From: Asterias rubens
Lineage: Eukaryota; Echinodermata; Asteroidea; Forcipulatida; Asteriidae
DNA: 64,000 bases
NCBI RefSeq assembly: GCF_902459465.1
Contig: NC_047062.1
Span: 2,544,501-2,608,500 of the forward strand
Direction: 5' to 3'
The notes beneath the pieces are model-generated. The model saw only the letters and a list, made by a program, of their open reading frames with translations, did no database searches and was not told the origin of the DNA. Below are positions 54,101-63,300 of this stretch, piece after piece. Made by a program: the position numbers and the translations under genes. Within the stretch, counting starts at the first letter, position 1; each line of letters begins with the position of its first letter.

Positions 54101-56586
54101 GTAAAGACACCAACAGATAGAAAATTTAATAGAACACTTAGAAAGCTCTACACTGATTTAGACAGAACATCTGGACAAATAAGTTTTTAAACTGGACTTA
54201 AAGCACTCAAGGGAAGTAGATGTGCAACAATCTCTTAGGAGCGTTAATGTGGGTTTTTTCCCTTTTTGTTTCCTAATTCATTCCATTATTTTACATTTTG
54301 GTTTAATTCTTTGCAAAGGCCTATCGGGCATGACCCCCATTCACCTGACGTCATCATCATCACAATACTTTTTGGTTGCGTAATTTTGGTAGTACAGTGT
54401 GTCTAAACAGTTGGTGCGTTCGAACAGCTTCCCCGACCCCGGGTCGACATTCGAATAGCTTTGACGCCATTCCAGGGGCTCGGCTGGGTCAGTCCCAAGT
54501 CCCCTGCATGACGTCACCACGAGTGATTGCCACAGTGGTTACACATTTACCACTGAGCGTGGCACAGTTGCAGCAATCGTGCTAGGGGCTCGATGTAATT
54601 GCGCTTATGTTTGGCAGCAAATGAGTTGCCAAACTGTGAAGATGTCTTTTTTATTTTCACTTTTTCTTGATTCACTCATTTATCGTATTAAAATTTTGTT
54701 AAACTGAATGACATAAACATAAGATTATCTAACCATTTATATCCTACTCCTTAAGGTTTGCATTATGAACCTGGCGAGACAGAAGGAGTATTTCGAAAGC
54801 CCAGAAGAATTTATGCCGAGCCGATTCTTAGGTGGAGACAAGTAAGACATGCTTTTAATCTTATAGAAAACCCCTTTCTATGTGAGCAAACTAAATGAGT
54901 CTTTTCTCAGAAATAATAGTGGCTCCTCATATAGAGCTCAGGTCTGTCACGCATTGACGCTCATGGGCGCTTCAACATTATTACCCCTGGTCAATGGGCC
55001 TTAAATAATTCCTCAAAGACACCTGGAATGAATATATATACATATATTTATTTCTCATTTCTAGAAATCGACCCCAGGTGACTTTAACAATGGGTGTGTC
55101 GTTTAGCTTCCCTGGGTCGACCCCGGTGTGTGGCATTTTTTTTCCAGGACGAGTGTGTGCAGATAATTACCCACGTTCGTCCTGGTAACAAAAAACCGCC
55201 ACGCACCGGGGTCGACCCAGGGGAGCTAACAACGCACCCACTATCTCAGCTCCGTGGGGTGTACACAGCCTGTGCTGCCAATTATGTAGCGCACTATAAG
55301 CTAATCAATCACAAGAACCATCTCTGCCCTCGCAGGTACCCATTAACCCCCTGGTGGAGAGAAGCTTATGGTTAAGTGTCTTGCTCGGGGACACAAGTGT
55401 CACGACCAGGATTCGAACCCACACTCAGATCAACAGAAACATCAGAGCTTGATTTCTGTGCTCTTATCCACTGGCCACTTGGTGCTCTATGTAATTTAAA
55501 CTCTCGAGTTTTATGGGTTTGAAAACTGACAGATTAGAATGACTGTAGTCATACGAAATAAAAAAAATACCTTCCTCTAATGCAATGCCTAATGTTTTGT
55601 TTTGTCATTAGCAACAATAACATGTACATCCCATTCTCCCTGGGTCCAAGGAAGTGTATCGGGAAGCAGTTTGCTATGGTGAGTAATACTTAAGGGCTCA
55701 TTACAGGCAACTTGGATCTCTATCTCTGTTGTGTTTCCACTTCTTATAAAATTAATTAAGAGCTACAATATATTGAATAATCCGTCATATATACTAATTC
55801 CAACCATCATCAACAACCTCCGCCCAAGGGCTGTACGATACCGGCTGGGTATGTTTTTCCATCACCACTGGCTTGACTGACCCAGTGTCTTGACACAGCT
55901 CAATACGACCCATTTCACAGTGCGCTGTCTCTAAAGGACTATTAAGTCCTGACAAGAAGCCAGTTAATTGTGGCACCTAGGGTGTGTCAGTTTCGAACTC
56001 AGCGGTTTTCACCCGACTCCTCAAACACAGCTGCTTCTGTTTCTGTTTCTGGGGTTTTTTTTGGGTGGAGGTCTCGCTAGAAAACTGTGAGAACTTGTCC
56101 CAAACTTGCTCAAACTCAGACCATTTAGATCGACTTTCCTTGATTAAAACTACCGCTCCCAACCCTCTCTCATTGAATCGCTCTCTTCGTCTCTTTACCG
56201 TCTTCGATCTTTTCTTAGTCTATAACTACATTTACATGAACATAAATTAAACAAACTCCCACCACAACTGGACTTGAGAATGACGCCCGTCACTTGTTGA
56301 GTGTTTAACATAAAACTTACTCCTACTTGATATACACTCCATCTTATTGCGTGCCAACGCTGAAAAAAATACAAACAAATTTTCTGGTCATTTGTACTGT
56401 TAACTTTGATGTTTTCAGATTGAGGCTCAGGTTGCCATGGCTAAGTTGATAAAGAATTTCACCTTTGACCTCGTGCCAGGTCTGAGTTTCGACTATGTAG
56501 CTAGCGTGACCAACAAGCCAAAGGATTCGTGTCGAGTATACGTCAAACCGGCCGCACCTAGGTCTGACATAATATCCAATGTCTGA
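36038..56586 (+). CDS. CYP46A-like: CYP46-like cytochrome P450, whole gene (13 exons)
   Basis: Heme-thiolate monooxygenase of 512 residues (animal microsomal P450s are about 500). By family it should hydroxylate a sterol using O2 and NADPH-P450 reductase at the ER. Layout: N-terminal membrane anchor (1-36), then SHVPGP hinge; ALKRGE and AGQETT at the start of the I helix (about 316-321, oxygen activation); KETLR with E373 and R376 (K helix ExxR); PSRF at 427-430; heme loop FSLGPRKCIG with ligand C450. Collinearity with human CYP46A1 (YGPV, TFF(V/I)AG, FEDL, VLKE, FSLG, CIG) suggests CYP46; substrate cannot be read from sequence, and echinoderms have expanded P450 clans. All exon phases are consistent. 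Intron 7 is GC-AG and intron 8 holds a foldback element. AATAAA at 56590-56595 begins only 3 nt after the stop. Confidence 0.93.
36276..36390. repeat. Short tandem repeat with GCGGCCGC units
   Basis: TTATCTTGCGGCCGCCACTT recurs about four times with period 21-24 bp in intron 1; a first degraded unit reads GGGGCCGCCACTT. A lone GCGGCCGCAACTT lies at 36721. Confidence 0.9.
37176..37253 (+). CDS. CYP46-like exon 2
   Basis: Residues 47-72 (FFLGNVADLRQAAKDGRVNADVMLVW), equivalent to FLLGHLPCF in CYP46A1. Acceptor TTTACAG, donor TTTG|GTAGGT, phases 2/2. Confidence 0.85.
37441..37831. mobile_element. TTAA-MITE family A (CYP46-like intron 2)
   Basis: Full-length copy, TTAAAGGCAGTGGACACTAT to ATAGTGTCCACTGCCTTTAA, with TTAA at both edges. 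Confidence 0.92.
38150..38231 (+). CDS. CYP46-like exon 3
   Basis: Residues 73-100 (NKEFGPVFVFFAFHLAIVHV...). Contains the (K/E)(Y/F)GPV strand. Acceptor TTTGCAG, donor AAGG|GTAAGC, phases 2/0. Confidence 0.87.
38316..38566. mobile_element. Low-complexity tract plus inverted-repeat element
   Basis: CCCTCGACC/ACGACCC repeats at 38316-38366 precede an element with arms ATTGCCACAGTTCACAACC...CAGCCAATCACGC (38398-38430) and GCGTGATTGGCTGCTGAGA...CTGTGGCAAT (38523-38557). Each arm has a CCAAT-type box. Confidence 0.65.
38567..42975. other. CYP46-like intron 3, remainder
   Basis: Contains the repeat fragment at 40775-40860 shared with 18.1 kb. At 41550-41780 there is a minus-strand ORF with a nearby GTAAGT but no recognisable family. 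No gene is called. Confidence 0.45.
42976..43136 (+). CDS. CYP46-like exon 4 (C helix)
   Basis: Residues 101-153. GRGLVTETDNEVWKPQAAMF matches the GQGLVSE...ERWHKQRR region; the C-helix W-K-x-Q-A form differs slightly from the usual WxxxR. Acceptor TTCCAG, donor GAAA|GTAAGT, phases 0/2. Confidence 0.9.
43288..43392 (-). repeat. SINE body fragment
   Basis: On the minus strand, CTCGTGAAAGTACTGG ... GTGCTTACACACATC ... AAGGGTAAAACCAAA matches the body of the SINE at 20.9 kb. The tRNA-like head is absent. Confidence 0.65.
44486..44624 (+). CDS. CYP46-like exon 5
   Basis: Residues 154-200 (YLKTCIVQFNDSSDALIEFLCKKADGKTEVNMMDVFNKLSLDSISK). Acceptor TCTAAAG, donor TAAG|GTACAT, phases 2/0. Confidence 0.88.
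45268..45283 (-). other. Histone-type 3' stem-loop sequence
   Basis: The minus strand reads GGCTCTTTTCAGAGCC, an exact match to the metazoan replication-dependent histone mRNA 3' stem-loop (6-bp stem, TTTC loop). No histone coding sequence lies within 300 bp upstream on that strand, and I see no purine-rich downstream element. Confidence 0.5.
45299..45352. repeat. 19-bp perfect hairpin
   Basis: GTTTCCAACAGTATACTCT and AGAGTATACTGTTGGAAAC pair exactly around a 16-nt loop. The hairpin sits 16 bp from the histone-like stem-loop, just before the polypyrimidine tract of exon 6. Confidence 0.88.
45387..45500 (+). CDS. CYP46-like exon 6
   Basis: Residues 201-238 (VAFGMDMNVFSKEKSTFCSD...). Matches AAFGMETSM. 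Acceptor TCTGTAG, donor GTGG|GTAAGT, phases 0/0. Confidence 0.88.
45562..45716. mobile_element. TTAA-MITE family A, truncated
   Basis: TTAAAAGCACCATGGGTAAT through ACAAATCTGTGAAAATTTGG to AACACCCTTGTTACACAA. The second half is missing. Confidence 0.7.
45851..46172. mobile_element. Inverted-repeat element with CRE-like palindromes
   Basis: The left arm has GTGACGTCAATCGAGGC; the right arm has GCCTCGATTGACGTCAC. Outer GACTCCG and CGGAGTC also pair. Each arm holds TGACGTCA, the full CREB/ATF palindrome (45873-45880, 46135-46142). Located in CYP46-like intron 6. Confidence 0.8.
46666..46900 (+). CDS. CYP46-like exon 7 (GC donor)
   Basis: Residues 239-316. MEALKRGEKLDNNILSHILQ... and MIDQFMTFFVAG lead into the I helix. 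Acceptor TTTCAG. The donor is GCAG|GCAAGA, a GC site that fits the GC-donor consensus AG|GCAAG. Phase 1. Confidence 0.92.
46930..47102 (-). repeat. tRNA-derived SINE
   Basis: The minus-strand head CTCGGTGGTCTAGTTGG ... GCGGATTCGAATCCG is followed by the same body as at 20.9 kb (TGGAAAGAGCTGAG...GTGCTAACACACATC). Confidence 0.7.
47178..47300. repeat. Degraded MITE family A fragment
   Basis: CACTTGGTATATCCTGACATGCGCACAAAATAACAAACCTG and CAAGAAAATAATG match the family A/B interior weakly; the quoted block spans 47207-47245. Confidence 0.35.
47497..48085 (+). repeat. Homopolymer and G/T-rich tracts around exon 8
   Basis: A T22-G17 tract lies at about 47497-47532. After the exon 8 donor comes a 200-bp G/T-rich stretch (47885-48090) with G runs of 4-10 separated by T runs, giving G-quadruplex potential on the transcript strand. 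Confidence 0.7.
47776..47848 (+). CDS. CYP46-like exon 8 (I helix)
   Basis: Residues 317-340: GQETTACLMASALLELGRHPEIVYK. Completes the (A/G)Gx(D/E)T(T/S) oxygen-binding motif. Acceptor TTGTATAG, donor ACAA|GTAAGT, phases 1/2. Confidence 0.93.
48223..52645. mobile_element. 4.4-kb foldback element with ~1.2-kb terminal inverted repeats
   Basis: The left arm 48223-49400 and right arm 51450-52645 are inverse copies (for example TGGATCATGGGCTCGGGAAG against CTTCCCGAGCCCATGATCCA). The outer ends are ATAGTAGACCAGCC and GGCCTACTAT. Each arm contains three diverged units of about 355 bp marked by GATAGATCTATCCATAAAA. The element fills nearly all of CYP46-like intron 8. I could not fix a target-site duplication. 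No transposase motif is recognisable. Confidence 0.85.
49758..50246 (+). CDS. Unrecognised ORF inside the foldback element
   Basis: 162 codons (MPSFFDERILTTLQALADSND...). Acidic and hydrophobic residues are well mixed and composition is protein-like. It ends at CAG-TAA-G, which is also a plausible splice donor. Downstream, 50253-50360 has an open stretch TKPNLGEEDDTDSDIVREI. I recognise no family; it could be a captured gene fragment or an element-encoded protein that has decayed. Confidence 0.35.
   Translation: MPSFFDERILTTLQALADSNDNLITLINQFVDITQVRNIPSSQLPGHYTLQEEMNLNGQVQSLRFKSFSREDYVCLNKFNKHSRNPNSRLWSHYIVMVEIEIQDSERQILDHQSGSFFRNAAVPIIYDHSNFDRYGCVHLADMKLLKKTEMLMKFRSFHNKQ
52704..52788 (+). 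CDS. CYP46-like exon 9
   Basis: Residues 341-369 (MKTEVDAVLGDDGYVSFEDLSKLKYTTA), matching EVDEVIG...LDFEDLGRLQYLSQ. Acceptor TTGTAAG, donor CGCT|GTAAGT, phases 2/0. Confidence 0.92.
52880..53225. repeat. TGGCGC/GCGCCA-rich patch
   Basis: GC-rich 345-bp stretch with more than ten variants of TTGGCGCC, TGGCGAC, TGGTGCC and GCGCCA at irregular 10-25-bp spacing. Located in CYP46-like intron 9. Confidence 0.7.
53898..54008 (+). CDS. CYP46-like exon 10 (ExxR)
   Basis: Residues 370-406. VLKETLRFHCPVPCVIRKT carries the K-helix ExxR pair. Acceptor CCTTTAG, donor TAAT|GTGAGT, phases 0/0. Confidence 0.93.
54756..54841 (+). CDS. CYP46-like exon 11 (PxRF)
   Basis: Residues 407-434 (VCIMNLARQKEYFESPEEFMPSRFLGGD). 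PSRF is the PERF-type motif. Acceptor CTTAAG, donor ACAA|GTAAGA, phases 0/2. Confidence 0.92.
55280..55495 (-). repeat. tRNA-derived SINE
   Basis: Minus-strand CACCAAGTGGCCAGTGGATA (box A region) ... GTGGGTTCGAATCCTGG (box B), then CGTGACACTTGTGTCCCCGA. This body is typical of SINEs seen in echinoderms. Located in CYP46-like intron 11. Confidence 0.65.
55612..55678 (+). CDS. CYP46-like exon 12 (heme Cys)
   Basis: Residues 435-457. FSLGPRKCIGKQFAM holds the heme-thiolate ligand C450. Acceptor TCATTAG, donor TATG|GTGAGT, phases 2/0. Confidence 0.95.
56419..56586 (+). CDS. CYP46-like exon 13 (C terminus)
   Basis: Residues 458-512 (IEAQVAMAKLIKNFTFDLVPGLSFDYVASVTNKPKD...), L helix and C-terminal strands. 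Acceptor TTTTCAG; stop TGA at 56584-56586. Confidence 0.93.
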   Translation: MEAQVAMAKLIKNFTFDLVPGLSFDYVASVTNKPKDSCRVYVKPAAPRSDIISNV

Positions 56587-56589
56587 CAT

Positions 56590-56595
56590 AATAAA
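56590..56595 (+). terminator. Polyadenylation signal of the CYP46-like gene
   Basis: AATAAA begins 4 nt past the TGA. If used, the 3' UTR would be only some 20-35 nt; alternative signals may lie downstream. Confidence 0.4.
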
Positions 56596-56934
56596 AGAAG
56601 TTGAGTAAAATATGAAACAAAAAATCTAGAGAACAGATGTTTGTTTCTTTTCTTGACGTACAATCGAAATGTTATCACAACAAATGCTTTTTTTCTGTTT
56701 TTATTTCGTTCCTTTTCTGGTGTTATAACTCTGAGTAAGCTTCCCAAAAAGTGTAGGAAGTATTTTCATTTTAGAAAAGAGTTTGTTGAAGTGTTTAACT
56801 TTTTTTAAATAGATATCCACCTGAAATGTAGTTAGTGTTAAAACTGTAATACTGTAATGTGGTCGTGACCACAGCAGGCGTGTATTAAGGGGTGTGGATT
56901 TAAAGGCACTAGACAATATTGATAAGTACCTTTA

Positions 56935-57475
56935 ATTAAGGGTTCGCATGCCGGGAAGTGTGACACCAGATGTTCAGGCTAGCCCTAGCCTAGACTGGTC
57001 CTCTTTCGTTATCCATAAGGGTTCGCATGCCGGGAAGTGTGACACCAGATGTTCAGGCTAGTTTTTGCCTAGACTGGTCCTATTTCGTTATCCATAAGGG
57101 TTCGCATGCCGGGAAGTGTGACACCAGATGTTCAGGCTAGCCCTAGCCTAGACTGGTCCTCTTTCGTTATCCATAAGGATTCACATGCTGGGAAGTGTGA
57201 CACCAGATGTTCACGCTAGCCCTAGCCTAGACTTGTCCTCTTTCGTTATCCATAAGGATTCACATGGTGTGACACCAGATGTTCAGGCTAACCCTAGCCT
57301 AGACTGGTCCTCTTTCGTTATCCATAAGGGTTCGCATGCCAGGAAGTGTGACACCAGATGTTCAGGCTAGCCCTAGCTTAGGCTGGTCCTCTTTCGTTAT
57401 CCATAAGGGGTTCGCATAACAGGAAGTGTGACACCAGATGTTCAGGCTAGCCCTAGCCTAGACTGGTCCCCTGAT
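56935..57475. repeat. ~80-bp tandem array, seven units
   Basis: Units begin AAGGGTTCGCATGCCGGGAA and run through GTGTGACACCAGATGTTCAG ... CTAGACTGGTCC ... CTTTCGTTATCCAT. One unit lacks about 14 bp. It starts 350 bp after the P450 stop codon. Confidence 0.93.
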
Positions 57476-58126
57476 GTCAGATGTTTAAAACATGGTCTCG
57501 CTGCATGACTGTATCATCAGAAGGCTTACCGAAATGTGTATTGTACTTTTAGATAATGATGACAGTGTTGTGTTTGGGTACAATTCAGTCGAGTGTAATA
57601 CTACTCGATTACGAGTACTTGGGCCATCGGTTCAAGTGTCCAGGTATATACAAAGTAGTAATCCGAGTACAGAGTTCAACAGCCGAGTACCAGGCACTTG
57701 GATCTGAAGAGTACGAGTCTGAGTACTTTAAAAATAAATTTCTGCGAAATCAGATACCAGAATTACTTTTTCTAATTTCTAGGTGACAGTATGTAAATTT
57801 TTATTGTAATCCTGAATACATAGACAACTTTATTTCTCTATTTTTTTAAACTTGATAATTTTGTTAAGTATTGTGATGTGGTTGTTGTGGCACAATGGTC
57901 TTTAAGTAGATAGTGAATACTGTGTGCAAAGTTTCAAAATATTATTTTTTTGTAATTTTGTAAACCACATTGGTCTTAATGGGTAAGTTATTATCATTCA
58001 ACATCTTACAAAAGTATTGGGGATAACATTTGACTAAAATTGAAACACCGTGTTAAAATAAATGTTGAGTTTCGATTGAAGCAATTCCATTTCTATGGAT
58101 AAATGAACCAAGTCTCAATTTCTTTA
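57476..58126. other. Intergenic, no gene seen
   Basis: Short ORFs only. A block of CGAGTAC/GAGTACT repeats lies at 57590-57730. Confidence 0.45.
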
Positions 58127-58513
58127 TTAAAGGCAGTGGACACTATTGGTAATTGTCAAAGACTAGTCTTCACAGTTGGTGTATCTCAACATATGTATAA
58201 AATAACAAACCTGTGAAAATTTGAGCTCAATCGGTCATCGAAGTTGCGAGATAATAATGAAAGAAGAAAACACCATTGTCACACGAAGTTGTGTGCGTTT
58301 AGATGGTTGATTTCGAGACTTCAAGTTCTAAACTTGAGGTCTCGAAATCAAATTCGTGGAAAATTACTTCTTTCTCCAAAACTATGGCACTTCAGAGGCA
58401 GCTGTTCCTCACAATGTTTTATACCACCAACCTCTCCCCATTACTGGTCACCAAGAAAGGTTTTATGCTAATAACTATTTTGAGTAATTACCAATAGTGT
58501 CCACTGCCTTTAA
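58127..58513. mobile_element. TTAA-MITE family A
   Basis: Full-length copy in the opposite orientation to most others. TTAAAGGCAGTGGACACTAT to GTGTCCACTGCCTTTAA. Its right TTAA is shared with the adjoining family B copy. Confidence 0.92.
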
Positions 58514-58808
58514 AGCCATTGGACCCTTTCGGTTCAGAAAAAAAATAAAAGTTTACAGATTTACAAATAACTTACAGGGTTTACAGAAGGCAATGGTGAA
58601 AGACTTCTCTCGAAATATTATTCCATGAAATGCTTCACTTTTTGAGAAAACAGAAAAACAATATAAATTCTCGTTAACGAGAATTACGGATTTATTTTGA
58701 ACACATGTTATGACACGGCGAAACACGCGGAAACAAGGGTGGGTTTTTCCGTTGTTTTCTCCCGACTCCGATGACCGATTGAGCCTAAATTTTCACAGGT
58801 TTGTTATT
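58510..58808. mobile_element. TTAA-MITE family B, truncated
   Basis: TTAAAGCCATTGGACCCTTT through the ATTCTCGTTAACGAGAAT centre to TCACAGGTTTGTTATT. The last ~50 bp are replaced by the repeat that follows. Confidence 0.85.
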
Positions 58809-58925
58809 AGCTGTTCCGACCTACCGTCGGAACAGGTGTTGTTTTCGTCGAGATTTTTATTATTTTTATTATTATTATTATTCTTTGTTTCCGCCTAAAA
58901 CCCCATAGCGTTTGTACAGCGTTTT
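58809..58925. repeat. Small repeat with TTCCGAC hairpin and ATT microsatellite
   Basis: GCTGTTCCGACCTACCGTCGGAACAG is a hairpin, followed by TTTTCGTCGAG, (ATT)n and CTTTGTTTCCGCC. It begins exactly where the family B MITE is cut, so it is probably the inserted or recombined partner. Confidence 0.5.
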
Positions 58926-60060
58926 TGTTCAGGCCCCGTCTCCTAAAGTATGAGGATAAAAGAGTTAAATCATATATCAAATTGAAGCTTAGAACATAAG
59001 CTTTACTCGAACAAAAAAGTGTTAAAATTCTTAATTACCACGTGGTCTTCATTTGAATTGTTAATTTGTAAACTTGATGCAGTCACTTTCATGTTATTGT
59101 GAAACATTCTCTTTGGTAATACAACACAGTATGTACCTCAATGAGTTGTTGACTTCTTGAGAGGAGTCTATACTATTTTGTTTCCTACCCGCGTTCTGGA
59201 CACATTACTCTGTACACACACAAAGTACGGAGGTTTGGGATTTTCGTTAGAACGTGCGTTAAATTTGTCCTTGTTTTTCTAACCGCGTTCTGGACCAATT
59301 ACTCTGTGCATGGGTTTCGTTAAAACGAACGTGCGTAATTAGATAGGGGTTTTTGACGACATCGACGTCGTCGTCAAAAAAACCCTTAAGGCATCTAATA
59401 CTACATTTCAACCCTACTTAATAGTTATAGGCGTTAGCAGTTCATATTTAGTGACAATGGTCGCAAAATCATGAAACGAGAACTATTTCGCCGGATCATA
59501 ATCCCCTCTGTTGATGCACACAATGTAAAAACCCACCATTTTTATGCATGCATGACACGATGATGTTTAAAAACACAGTAAGCGAGCGCAGAGTTTGGTG
59601 GTTAAGAGTTCTGTGAAATCAACTTGTACTAGATCAAACATCAAACCACCGACCCAAAAAAAAAATTAAAATCGTAATTAATTAACCACGTGACCCATAT
59701 TTGCATATTTAATTGTACAAGGGGACAAAGTTGTTGGAACTTCCTGTTGATGCTGACATCATGAGAACATCAGCATAAGTATTGGAATTGCACTACCTAT
59801 TGAACCACTTGGAGTGTTCAAGGAGTCCAACACGTCAGTCTAGAGTCCAACTCTGATCGTAAAAATCAATTCAGGCATCATCTTCAATTTAATTTTATGC
59901 AACAAGCAAACTTATAAATTTTCTGATTTTATTTCAAAGGGTAACATAAATGGCTGAGTGTTAGCGAACGGTTTCCAACAAAAACTACATGGTGTACGTG
60001 CACAATACTCTTACTGGCCTCAAGCATTTACCTCTAGATAATAAATCAAGCATTCAGTTC
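58926..60060. other. Intergenic with a 60-bp palindrome
   Basis: ATTAGATAGGGGTTTTTGACG...CGTCAAAAAAACCC...GCATCTAAT at 59338-59399 is nearly perfect, with the apex at CATCGACGTCG. Direct repeats around CCGCGTTCTGGAC lie at 59190-59330. No gene seen. Confidence 0.6.
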
Positions 60061-60063
60061 AAA

Positions 60064-60390
60064 ATGATAAAAGTTTGTTATTGCCACATTATTCAGCGAA
60101 CCATGAATCATACACAGCTACTATTCACAAGAAAATCTTTGTGTGGAGGGTAACAGACAGCACACAATGTAACCGGAGTTTAACAATGACAATACCAAAA
60201 GTGCAATCGTCAGCCGTTGAAGTTTACTATACATGGGGCTGATGGTGATCAAAAGGATAAAAGTTTGTTATCGCCACATTATTCAGAGAACCATGAATCA
60301 TACACAGCTACTATTCACATGAAAATCTATGCGTGGAGGGTAACATACAGCACACAATGGAACCGGACTTTAACATTGACAATACCAACT
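60064..60390. repeat. ~190-bp direct repeat, two copies
   Basis: GATAAAAGTTTGTTATTGCC ... GTGGAGGGTAACAGACAGC starts at 60064 and again at 60256 with few differences. Confidence 0.85.
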
Positions 60391-63300
60391 AGAAAGCACG
60401 GTAGCTGTATTTGAGCAAATACGGGTATCTCTGCCCGGCGGGGGGTGGAGCATAATATTCTGCATGGTTTATGTTGCACTTGGAGAAATGAAAATTGTGT
60501 GTGTTTTGGGGGTGATACAGAACAATATTCGCATACGTTACTCGCGAATACGAAATCCGACCATACGCAAGCGCATACGTAAGCATGCGCACATATTCCC
60601 AAATATTTTCACGACATACATGTACGTATGCCGACAAGTTTACAGTTATGCGATGTGCTTTTGGGCCACCGTACCTTTTTGATTGCATACGTTTGCGATG
60701 TCACAAATTTATTCGCAAATGTTTGCGCATACGTATGCGGTGTCAAGAAATTATTCGCGAATAAGTATGATGTCGCGATCAGACTGGATGCTAAAAATCC
60801 ACAGATATATATTAGAAATTTTAATTAAACATATCCGACAAAGTATAATAAAATTTTCGACAACTCAAACATATTCGCATACGTTACTCGCGAATATCTT
60901 AACGAAATCCCACCATACGCAAGCGCATACGTAAGCATGCGCACATATTCCCAAATATTTTCACGGCATACGTATGCCGACAAGTTTACAGTTACCGTAC
61001 CTTTTTGATTAGGTAAAAGTCAGCTGCCTATTATTACATGGACAAGTGATAACACTATTAATATCAAGTGTCCAACTTTTACTAAGAAACACTTAAGTTT
61101 GGTACTGTTACCAACAGTATCATGCAGTTGTTTTACAACATATTTCATTGCAAAGACATTTGGCAAGGTAATGAATCTCACATAAATTCCAAAAACATTC
61201 AAAACCTTTTCTTAAGATGCACTGTGAAAAGAATAATTTGTAAAAGCTAATAAGCTAATTTAAAACAATTTTTCTATAAAAATGCTCCGTTATTGAATGA
61301 CTATTGACTTATGGATTAACGGTGACGATTGCGAAGTTTCCTCACTCAAACTAAAGCTCATGTAACTAACAACCATACACGGTTAGCACGGTTAACATCC
61401 GTTGGCTCTCCGGGTTTTCACCGAACCCGTATGCCGTGAATAAGCTCCAGACCACGGCAGAGTGTTTTTAACGTTCACGGTGCAGGTCACACTGCGACCG
61501 GAAAATCCCCCATTGCAATAACGTGGGGAAAAGCTTCGGTGGTGATCGTCTCGCAGCGCAGCGTAGAGGATTCACTCATCACGTAAATAAAACAACCTCG
61601 TTATATTTTTACGTTGCAATTCTGATCGGCTTACAAGCTTTAGGTACGAGGTTGGAATTTTTGGTTCCGTTTTTTACGAAACCGCGGCTTTAGCTTGGGA
61701 TGTCACTTGGGCTTCGGCTTGGGCTTCGTCTGCCTGTTTGAAGCCCCGTTAGAAAAGCACATGTTTTCTAAATAACTGACGGAGCCTAAGCCCAAGCCCA
61801 ATATGTGGCCACGGTTTTGCAAATGCAAGCTGAAGGAGAAGAAGAAGGAGAAGAAGAAGAAGAAGAAGAAGAAGAACTAGAAAGCACGGTAGCTGTATTT
61901 GAGCAAATACGGGTATCTCTGCCCGGCGGGGGGCGGAGCATTTATTCTGCATGGTTTATGTTGCACTTGGAGAAATGAAAATTGTGTGTGTTTTGGGGGT
62001 GATACAGAACAATCTGTAACATGAAGCTTATAACTCCGGCAGGCATGGGGGCCCTGAAGGGACATATCGCTAACAGGTGCGCATACAATTGCGATGTCAC
62101 AAATTTATTTGCAAATGTTTGCGCATACGTATGCGGTGTCGTGAAATTATTCGCGAATAAGTACGATGTCGCGATCAGACTGGATGCTAAAAATCCACAG
62201 ATATATATTAGAAATTTTATTTAAACGTATGCGACAAAGTATGCAATAAAATTTTCGACAACTCAAACATATTCGCATACGTTACTCGCGAATACGAAAT
62301 CCGACCATACGCAAGCGCATATGTAAGCATGCGCACATATTCCCAAATATTTTCATGACATACATGTACGTATGCCGACAAGTTTACAGTTATGCGATGT
62401 GCTTTTGGGCCACCGTACCTTTTTGATTGCATACGTTTGCGATGTCACAAATTTATTCGCAAATGTTTGCGCATACGTATGCGGTGTCAAGAAATTATTC
62501 GCGAATAAGTATGATGTCGCGATCAGACTGGATGCTAAAAATCCACAGATATATATTAGAAATTTTAATTAAACATATGCGACAAAGTATAATAAAATTT
62601 TCGACAACTCAAACATATTCGCATACGTTACTCGCGAATATCTTAACGAAATCCCACCATACGCAAGCGCATACGTAAGCATGCGCACATATTCCCAAAT
62701 ATTTTCACGGCATACGTATGCCGACAAGTTTACAGTTACCGTACCTTTTTGATTAGGTAAAAGTCAGCTGCCTATTATTACATGGACAAGTGATAACACT
62801 ATTAATATCAAGTGTCCAACTTTTACTAAGAAACACTTAAGTTTGGTACTGTTACCAACAGTATCATGCAGTTGTTTTACAACATATTTCATTGCAAAGA
62901 CATTTGGCAAGGTAATGAATCTCACATAAATTCCAAAAACATTCAAAACCTTTTCTTAAGATGCACTGTGAAAAGAATAATTTGTAAAAGCTAATAAGCT
63001 AATTTAAAACAATTTTTCTATAAAAATGCTCCGTTATTGAATGACTATTGACTTATGGATTAACGGTGACGATTGCGAAGTTTCCTCACTCAAACTTAAG
63101 CTCATGTAACTAACAACCATACACGGTTAGCACGGTTAACATCCGTTGGCTCTCCGGGTTTTCACCGAACCCGTATGCCGTGAATAAGCTCCAGACCACG
63201 GCAGAGTGTTTTTAACGTTCACGGTGCAGGTCACACTGCGACCGGAAAATCCCCCATTGCAATAACGTGGGGAAAAGCTTCGGTGGTGATCGTCTCGCAG

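Noticed and set aside
58303..58497. Recurring ORFs with MVDFETSSSKLEVSKSNSWK
   Set aside because: They are translations of the MITE family A centre, present in several copies in both orientations.
61020..62946. Repeated 60-codon ORF conserved in the 1.74-kb units
   Set aside because: It is identical only because the DNA unit is duplicated; no independent sign of selection on the protein.
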